A DNA stretch of 14,432 nt, taken from Vermiphilus sp. Lineage in GTDB: Bacteria; Ratteibacteria; UBA8468; B48-G9; JAFGKM01. The DNA is taken from the NCBI GenBank assembly GCA_020722825.1, contig DYKC01000010.1, positions 1-14,432 on the forward strand, given 5' to 3'. Under the pieces are notes generated by a model that was given only the letters and a program-made list of their open reading frames with translations, searched no databases and had not been told where the DNA came from. Made by a program: the position numbers and the translations under genes. This document shows positions 7,667-12,420 of this stretch, in pieces. Every line of letters starts with the position of its first letter. Position 1 is the stretch's first letter.

Positions 7667-7816
7667 TGCCACTTCTCCTTTACCCCTAACTCTTTAAAAG
7701 ACGGGATTAGCGATTTGGAAAAACTCTTCCCTGCTTTTGTCTTTCCCGAACCTCCTGTTTTTTGTAGTGAGGGGTTACGATTTTGTTTTTATCTTGATTT
7801 CCCCATCCCCGTTAAT
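7667..7816 (-). other. Leader between hpf and ptsN with a nested inverted repeat
   Basis: No gene is visible in these 150 bases. Reading the minus strand, three nested complementary pairs occur: CGGGA/TCCCG (7744-7748 with 7702-7706), AGC/GCT (7733-7735 with 7709-7711) and GGGAA/TTTCC (7727-7731 with 7717-7721, one G-T pair). They could fold into one interrupted hairpin about 30 bases before the ptsN start. The sequence after it is TCTTTT, a weak T-run. A perfect AGGAGG (7751-7756) occurs upstream of the hairpin but no start codon follows at a useful distance. The region could hold an attenuator, a weak terminator for hpf, or a promoter for ptsN; none is proven. I see no convincing -35/-10 pair and no sigma-54 motif. 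Confidence 0.35.
7675..7680 (-). promoter_or_regulatory. Ribosome binding site deciding the ptsN start
   Basis: AAGGAG on the minus strand stands 8 bases before the ATG at 7664-7666 and only 2 bases before the GTG at 7670-7672. The spacing favours the ATG. Confidence 0.75.
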
Positions 7817-8110
7817 TTATTTGTGTGGTCTGTTCACTACTTGATCGTGCATTTTTCTTACCTGCCGTTTCGCTCTGTCAAACAGGATTTCTATGCTTTT
7901 ATTCAAGTCGCTGTTCTTTTCTTTAAGAAATACGTCGTGACCTTTGAAACGAATTTTTATTTCGCTGATATAAAAGGGTCCTTCTTTTCTTATATACAGG
8001 TCTAAATTTCCGGAATCAAAAATAAATTTTTCCAGTTTTTCAAATTTATCTTTTATATACTCCTTAAAGTTTTTGTCTATTATAACAACAGAATGGATAT
8101 TTATCCCCAT
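7817..8110 (-). CDS. hpf: Ribosome hibernation promoting factor, short form
   Basis: Small ribosome-binding protein of the HPF/RaiA (YfiA) family that occupies the mRNA/tRNA channel of idle ribosomes and promotes their storage as dimers. The 97 residues match short HPF (E. coli 95) and lack the C-terminal dimerisation domain of long HPF. The family pattern is visible: helix FKEYIKDKFEKLEKF (about 15-29), a strand region ending in SEIKIRFKG (49-57), then the second helix with NSDLNKSIEILFDRAKRQVRK. The ATG at 8110 has AAGGAG (8121-8126) 10 bases upstream. A 109-base gap precedes it, so it may have its own promoter, which would suit a stress-regulated gene. The ptsN neighbour is conserved in many bacteria. 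Confidence 0.88.
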   Translation of the reverse strand: MGINIHSVVIIDKNFKEYIKDKFEKLEKFIFDSGNLDLYIRKEGPFYISEIKIRFKGHDVFLKEKNSDLNKSIEILFDRAKRQVRKMHDQVVNRPHK

Positions 8111-8219
8111 AACTATTTTTCTCCTTCACCCCGTGATTAAAACTGGTGGGTAGCGAAAAAATAAGTATAGTGTTCAGTATTTAAATACCTTCTACTGTCT
8201 TTAATGACGAGGGGCTGAC
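8111..8219 (-). promoter_or_regulatory. spoIID/hpf gap with a palindrome and possible promoter
   Basis: This gap ahead of hpf holds a perfect 12-base palindrome, GTATTTAAATAC (8177-8188), and just downstream on the minus strand a -10-like TATACT (8164-8169). No good -35 hexamer is found 16-18 bases upstream; the palindrome itself occupies the -35/-10 spacer, where an operator could lie. The hpf ribosome binding site follows at 8121-8126. Both promoter and operator are inference. Confidence 0.3.
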
Positions 8220-9194
8220 TTATCTTTTATCAATCTCCATTTCAGGAAAATAGTGGTACAGTATATCTCTGTAATTAAATCCCTGTTCTGCCATCTTCCT
8301 GGCGCCCCACTGGCACATACCTACTCCATGTCCGTAGCCTACTCCGCGAAAACTGAAATTGTCCCCAACCTTTTTTATGGTAAAGTTTGTACTCGGAATT
8401 ATATCAGGGGAATCAAACCGAACTATTGACTTCCCTTTATTGATTTCCATCCTGAATCTATGCCCTGTAAACTCTCTAATGCTACCATCTTTAAGAAAAA
8501 TTTTCAAATTTGTCACTCTGGATAGACTGTCAGTTTTATCAACCACTATACGCTCAATTGTGGATAATCCAAGCGCTTTTGAAATCTCTGTTCCAGTGAA
8601 AACCTTTTCCCATGTTGAATAGGGAGAACCTTCACAATAGGGGTCAATGACAGAGGAAATGTGAGGATAAGTACCACCCCACACCTCAGAGGAAAGTGCA
8701 GTCTTGCCACCACAGCAGGCGTGAAAAAAAACCTGCACGATTTTACCCTTATAGGACAGAACCTCCCCGACAGTAGAACTTATTGCTTTTTCTATTTTTT
8801 CAGAGTCGGTTGTACCATACACCTGATGAAATATTGAGTTCTCAATGTCGTAGGGCAGGCCTTTTGTTTTGTTTAATTCTGAGAGATACATTACAAGGGT
8901 GCGTGAGACTACAGCCTGTGCCTTCAGTGCCTCCAGTGGCCACAGTTTGTCCATCTCTCTTGCAAGAACACCCATAAGATAATCTTCTATCTCAACGCGA
9001 TTGATTATCAAAAACTGACCACAATACCACCTTGTGTAAATTTCGCCTTTGGGATATTTATCTCTAAACTGCTCAACAAATCTTTCAGGCTTATCTCCGC
9101 GCCACAGGCATACCTTTATATCGCTGCCGTATAATGAACATGCCAACAGGAGAAAACTAATCAGAAGTTTCTTTTTCACTATATATCTGGGCAT
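8220..9194 (-). CDS. SpoIID/LytB-domain exported protein (probable peptidoglycan glycosylase or amidase enhancer)
   Basis: SpoIID domain proteins cut stripped peptidoglycan glycan chains (B. subtilis SpoIID) or stimulate amidases (LytB); in non-sporulating bacteria they act in wall remodelling outside the cytoplasm. The 324 residues start with a signal peptide: basic VKKK (6-9), hydrophobic 10-18, then C19 in LLAC, a possible but non-ideal lipobox. Domain features: DYLMGVLAREM with E80 aligned to the catalytic glutamate, WPLEALKAQAVVSRT (85-99), FHACCGGKT (157-165) with a Cys pair, C187, and the C-terminal GYGHGVGMCQWGA (286-298). AAGGA (9202-9206) 7 bases upstream supports the ATG at 9194 over the GTG at 9179. 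It overlaps lptC by 38 bases, so the two are likely co-translated. No sporulation gene is nearby. Domain call is sure, role in this cell is inferred. Confidence 0.9.
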   Translation of the reverse strand: MPRYIVKKKLLISFLLLACSLYGSDIKVCLWRGDKPERFVEQFRDKYPKGEIYTRWYCGQFLIINRVEIEDYLMGVLAREMDKLWPLEALKAQAVVSRTLVMYLSELNKTKGLPYDIENSIFHQVYGTTDSEKIEKAISSTVGEVLSYKGKIVQVFFHACCGGKTALSSEVWGGTYPHISSVIDPYCEGSPYSTWEKVFTGTEISKALGLSTIERIVVDKTDSLSRVTNLKIFLKDGSIREFTGHRFRMEINKGKSIVRFDSPDIIPSTNFTIKKVGDNFSFRGVGYGHGVGMCQWGARKMAEQGFNYRDILYHYFPEMEIDKR

Positions 9195-9762
9195 TCACGT
9201 TTCCTTTTAGTTCAAGAATGTTTCTGTCAAGTCTATAGTAGATAATATCGCTTTTAAAGTGGCTTCTGCCTCTTATCACAACAGGTGAGCCTTCCATAAT
9301 AAGAACTTTTTCTTTATCATTGTACGTAAGTTTAGAGCACCTTCCCTCCATTGTTACTGCCTCTGTTTTTATGTCCTTGTATATTATTCTGACATTCCCC
9401 GTAATAACAATAGTCTGCACTTTTTTCTTGTCAGGGATTATATTAATTTCCCCTTTCCCTTCTTTCCCTGTTTTTATCTCAATGTTTTCTGTGGCAGTAT
9501 TAAGAGATAATTCTGGAGTTGATATTGAGGTTCCGCCTGTTGAAAACACCTCAGCAGTTTCTCCCTGAATGGTAAAACTGGTTTTGTCTTGAGCAAACTG
9601 TTTCAACGAAAAGTGTGTAACCTGCTCTAGTTCTCCTTCAGCAGACCGCTCTCCTTTCATTTCAAATGAGCGAAAAAAGAAAAAGCAGAACAAGGATACA
9701 AAGACAATAAGCGTTATTATGCCGGTAACAAGGATAAATATCTTTCCAGGATTTTTTCCCAT
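9157..9762 (-). CDS. lptC: LptC-like LPS export protein (OstA-type fold)
   Basis: LptC is the inner-membrane-anchored part of the periplasmic bridge that carries LPS from LptBFG to the outer membrane. The 201 residues match LptC length. One N-terminal membrane anchor spans about 8-31, with a short basic cytoplasmic end. The rest is beta-rich: FSLKQFAQDKTSFTIQGETAEVF (52-74) resembles the first LptC strands, and the second half (about 115-195) has repeating turns such as VITGNVRIIY, YNDKEKVLIMEG, GSPVVI and LELKGNV that are also typical of LptA/OstA. It starts 46 bases inside kdsC, with AAAGGG (9772-9777) 9 bases upstream, and ends 38 bases inside the spoIID-like gene. Position directly after kdsD-kdsC supports the call. 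No lptA or lptB is in the window. An LptA-like role cannot be excluded from sequence alone. Confidence 0.78.
   Translation of the reverse strand: MGKNPGKIFILVTGIITLIVFVSLFCFFFFRSFEMKGERSAEGELEQVTHFSLKQFAQDKTSFTIQGETAEVFSTGGTSISTPELSLNTATENIEIKTGKEGKGEINIIPDKKKVQTIVITGNVRIIYKDIKTEAVTMEGRCSKLTYNDKEKVLIMEGSPVVIRGRSHFKSDIIYYRLDRNILELKGNVNAQIYSEKETSD
9202..9206 (-). promoter_or_regulatory. Ribosome binding site of the spoIID-like gene
   Basis: AAGGA on the minus strand, 7 bases before the ATG at 9192-9194 and inside the lptC coding region. It favours this ATG over the in-frame GTG at 9177-9179, which has no such motif. Confidence 0.6.
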
Positions 9763-10265
9763 AATCCCTTTCCCTTTAAAATAATCTCGGTTATTTCACG
9801 CAATATACCATCTCCTCCGTTTCTTTTGCATACGTAAGCCACTATACTTTTTACCTCTGGAACCGCATCAGAAGGTGCCGCGGACAAACCAACTTTTTTC
9901 ATAACCGGTATGTCCTGCAGATCGTCTCCCACGTAGCAGACCTCGTCCCACCGTATATCATTTTCTATGATGAATTTTTCCAGAACAGCGGTTTTATCCT
10001 TTATGTTTTCAAAGTACCCATCCACCCCAAATTCATCAAACCGCCTTTTTGACTCTTCAGAGCCTTTTCCACTGATCACAATCGTTTTTATACCAGCCAG
10101 TCTCAGGAGAAAAAAACATGGACCGTCCTTTACATTAAAAGAACGGTAAGGTTGCCCACTAAAGTAAAACATCTTTCCATCCGTAAGTACGCCGTCTATA
10201 TCTACAGCAACAACCTTAATCTTTTTAGTATTCAATTTTAAACTCTTTCTTCCCGAGTAAATCAT
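9717..10265 (-). CDS. kdsC: 3-deoxy-D-manno-octulosonate 8-phosphate phosphatase (KdsC)
   Basis: HAD-family phosphatase that removes the phosphate from Kdo8P to give Kdo for LPS inner core. The 182 residues fit the cap-less tetrameric KdsC. Seen: motif I DIDGVLTDG (22-30) with D22 nucleophile and D24 acid/base, FNVKDG (43-48), motif II VISGK (63-67, S65), motif III lysine in IKDKTAVLE (K91), and motif IV GDDLQDIPVM (113-122) followed by GLSAAPSDAV (126-135). The ATG at 10265 lies 41 bases inside kdsD and has no good ribosome site. A TTG at 10233-10235 (codon 11) has AGAAAGAG 7 bases upstream and would give the family-like N-terminus (M)NTKKIKVVAVDIDG with only an 11-base overlap. The C-terminal tail of about 18 residues is encoded in the overlap with lptC. 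Confidence 0.95.
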   Translation of the reverse strand: MIYSGRKSLKLNTKKIKVVAVDIDGVLTDGKMFYFSGQPYRSFNVKDGPCFFLLRLAGIKTIVISGKGSEESKRRFDEFGVDGYFENIKDKTAVLEKFIIENDIRWDEVCYVGDDLQDIPVMKKVGLSAAPSDAVPEVKSIVAYVCKRNGGDGILREITEIILKGKGLWEKILERYLSLLPA

Positions 10266-11211
10266 GAAGGTGAATTATTCCTTTAGGCTTTCTGGCATCT
10301 TCATCCATAATCACCAGGCAGGTAATCTCGGACCTTTCCATAATACTCAGTGCCTGAACAGCCAGACTCTCTTCATCAACCGTTTTTGGATTTCTTGTCA
10401 TCCAGTCTCTTGCAACGGATTTACTTATGTCACAGGTTTTGTTTAACATACGCCTTATATCCCCGTCTGTAATGATACCCGTGAGGTACCCTTTTTTATC
10501 AACCACAAGGGTAAAACCGAGATTTTTTTTCGTTATTTCTTTTACAACAGAGGGCATTTTTGCATCCTCTTTCACAACGGGAATTTTCTTGCCTGTCTGC
10601 ATAACATCCTTTACTTTCAACATAAGCCGCCTGCCGAGGTTGCCAGCAGGGTGAAAAAAGGCAAAATCCTGTTTGCGGATACCCTTGGCTGCCATAATTG
10701 AAAGTGCTATGGCATCTCCCAGCACGAGTGCGCAGGTTGTACTTGAAGAAGGGATAATCTTGAAATCATCCGCTTCCTCTATTTCTCCGGTTTCTACAAC
10801 AATATCGCTGTAAACCCCGAGAGAAGAATTTTTTGAGCATGTAAAGGAGATTATTTTCGCTCCTATTTTCCTTATGGGTGGGAGTATTCTTAAAATTTCC
10901 TCTGTTTCACCACTATTAGAAACAACTATGACGATGTCATTCTTTGATACCATTCCAAGGTCTCCGTGAACTGCATCTCCGGGATGCAAGAATATGGATG
11001 GAGTGCCAAGACTTGCGAAAGTAGCGGCTATCTTTCTGCAAATAATTCCGCTTTTACCCATTCCCGTAACAATAACCTTACCTCTGCATCTATAAATAAC
11101 ATCTATTGCCTTTAAAAAATCTTCATTGAGGTTATCCCTCATCTTTTTTAAATTTTTGCACTCCTTGTCAATAATTCTTTTCGCGTATTTAAGATAATTT
11201 CTGTTTTTCAT
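10225..11211 (-). CDS. kdsD: Arabinose-5-phosphate isomerase (KdsD/KpsF/GutQ)
   Basis: Converts ribulose-5-P to arabinose-5-P, the first committed step towards Kdo. The 328 residues equal the E. coli length. SIS domain (about 30-175) with GMGKSG (50-55; K53 equivalent to catalytic E. coli K59), LHPGDAVHGDLGM (75-87), SNSGETEE (98-105), PSSSTTCALVLGDA (154-167), and the FHPAGNLGRRL segment (186-196; H187 equivalent to H193). Two CBS domains follow (about 203-257 and 270-325), probably binding a regulatory nucleotide or sugar nucleotide. The ATG overlaps the kdsA stop as ATGA and has no Shine-Dalgarno, so translation should depend on coupling to kdsA. It overlaps kdsC by 41 bases at its end. 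Confidence 0.96.
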   Translation of the reverse strand: MKNRNYLKYAKRIIDKECKNLKKMRDNLNEDFLKAIDVIYRCRGKVIVTGMGKSGIICRKIAATFASLGTPSIFLHPGDAVHGDLGMVSKNDIVIVVSNSGETEEILRILPPIRKIGAKIISFTCSKNSSLGVYSDIVVETGEIEEADDFKIIPSSSTTCALVLGDAIALSIMAAKGIRKQDFAFFHPAGNLGRRLMLKVKDVMQTGKKIPVVKEDAKMPSVVKEITKKNLGFTLVVDKKGYLTGIITDGDIRRMLNKTCDISKSVARDWMTRNPKTVDEESLAVQALSIMERSEITCLVIMDEDARKPKGIIHLHDLLGKKEFKIEY

Positions 11212-12038
11212 TTTTTAACAGCGTTATATAGATTTTTCAGTTCTCTCAGCAAGATTTTCATCTCTTTCAGATTTAACATATTTGGACCATCTGATAAGGC
11301 TTTCTCCGGATCAGGGTGGACCTCAGCAAAGATACCGTCACAACCCACAGCTATTGCTGCCTTGGCAAGATAAGGAACGAATCTCTTATTTCCTCCTGAA
11401 CTCGTGCCCATTGCCCCGGGTTCCTGAACACTGTGTGTTGCATCATATATGACTGGATAACCGAAGTCTCTCATAACCGGTAGTGAACGGAAATCTGAAA
11501 CCAGATTGTTGTATCCAAATGTTGTGCCTCTTTCTGTAATCATTACTCTTTTATTACCCGTGGAGAGAACCTTGTCTATAATATTTTTGACCTCATTAGG
11601 AGAGAGAAACTGTCCTTTTTTTACATTAACGGGTTTTTTTGTTTCTCCTGCAGCAATCAACAGGTCTGTCTGCCTGCATAGAAATGCCGGTATCTGTATT
11701 AAGTCCACAGATTCCTTCACGTCTTTCAACTGTGTTACGCAATGTACATCAGTAGTAACTGGTACATCAAAATACTCCCCAATCTTTCTGAGTAGACTTA
11801 ACCCCTTTGCCATTCCCAAACCTCTGAAAGATTTTATTGAAGACCTGTTAGCCTTATCAAAAGATGCCTTAAAAATGAAAGGGATGTTTTCATCGGCACA
11901 CATCTTTTTAAGGGATTCCGCTGTGTATAAAACAATTTTTTCGTTTTCTATTACACAGGGACCGGCTATAAGACAAAAGATATTATCCCCGCCGACACTC
12001 ACGTCTTTTATTTTAATTTCTCTAACTATGGATGGCAT
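11208..12038 (-). CDS. kdsA: Kdo8P synthase, metal-dependent type
   Basis: Condenses PEP with arabinose-5-P to give Kdo8P in the cytoplasm. The 276 residues form the usual TIM barrel. Seen: LIAGPCVIE (23-31), KASFDKANRSS (57-67), IQIPAFLCRQTDLL (114-127), VNVKKGQFL (137-145), TERGTTFGYNNLVSDFRSLP (168-187), and DATHSVQ (199-205). C28 in AGPC, H202, E239 and D250 fit the four metal ligands of the Aquifex enzyme; metal-independent forms such as E. coli have Asn at the Cys position. It is therefore probably metal-dependent. No Shine-Dalgarno is visible before the ATG at 12038; the 41-base gap after the HIT gene contains only a 4-base-stem hairpin. The next gene, kdsD, overlaps by 4 bases and makes its substrate. 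Confidence 0.97.
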   Translation of the reverse strand: MPSIVREIKIKDVSVGGDNIFCLIAGPCVIENEKIVLYTAESLKKMCADENIPFIFKASFDKANRSSIKSFRGLGMAKGLSLLRKIGEYFDVPVTTDVHCVTQLKDVKESVDLIQIPAFLCRQTDLLIAAGETKKPVNVKKGQFLSPNEVKNIIDKVLSTGNKRVMITERGTTFGYNNLVSDFRSLPVMRDFGYPVIYDATHSVQEPGAMGTSSGGNKRFVPYLAKAAIAVGCDGIFAEVHPDPEKALSDGPNMLNLKEMKILLRELKNLYNAVKK

Positions 12039-12079
12039 TTTTGTTTTTGCTGGTTACCGAACCCTGTTAGATACAATTT

Positions 12080-12418
12080 TCAGCCAGGAGGCCACTTCAT
12101 TATTCTGCCGCCCATAAGATGAAGATGAAGATGTCCAATGCTCTGCCCGGCATCTCTGTTTGTATTGATAACAACGCGATATCCTGTCTCCGAAATCTTC
12201 TCATCCAGTGCTATTTTTGAGGCAAGATTTAACAACTTTCCCAGCAGGAGAAGATCTCCAGTATCATGAAGTCTGGCAATATGTTTTTTGGGTATGATAA
12301 GGATGTGCACCGGAGCCTGTGGATTTATATCTCTGAAAGCGAGAAAATTTTCATCCTCATAAACCCTGTCACATCTTATTTTTCCCTCTGCCATTTTGCA
12401 AAAAATACACTCTTCCAT
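12080..12418 (-). CDS. HIT-family nucleotide-binding protein (HINT-like)
   Basis: Histidine triad protein of the HINT/PKCI branch, probably a nucleoside phosphoramidase or related nucleotide hydrolase; the physiological substrate is unknown. The 112 residues match the short bacterial HIT. Seen: CIFCKMAEG (4-12), with C4 and C7 as half of a zinc site; AFRDINPQAPVHILIIPKKH (27-46); and the histidine triad GHLHLHLMGGR (95-105; H96, H98, H100) followed by the WPPG end. It begins 2 bases after the infB stop and so must be read with it, without a separate ribosome site. This position between infB and kdsA is not one I recognise as a standard arrangement. Confidence 0.93.
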   Translation of the reverse strand: MEECIFCKMAEGKIRCDRVYEDENFLAFRDINPQAPVHILIIPKKHIARLHDTGDLLLLGKLLNLASKIALDEKISETGYRVVINTNRDAGQSIGHLHLHLMGGRIMKWPPG

Positions 12419-12420
12419 TT

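Noticed and set aside
7673..7816. Sigma-54 promoter ahead of ptsN
   Set aside because: No GG/GC pair with the -24/-12 pattern was found on the minus strand.
12052..12063. Small GGTT/AACC hairpin between the HIT gene and kdsA
   Set aside because: Only a 4-base stem and no T-run; too weak for a terminator.
11506..12117. Open frame of about 200 codons on the plus strand opposite kdsA
   Set aside because: It is fully antisense to a clear kdsA, its translation shows no recognisable domain, and plus-strand open frames of this kind occur opposite many genes here.
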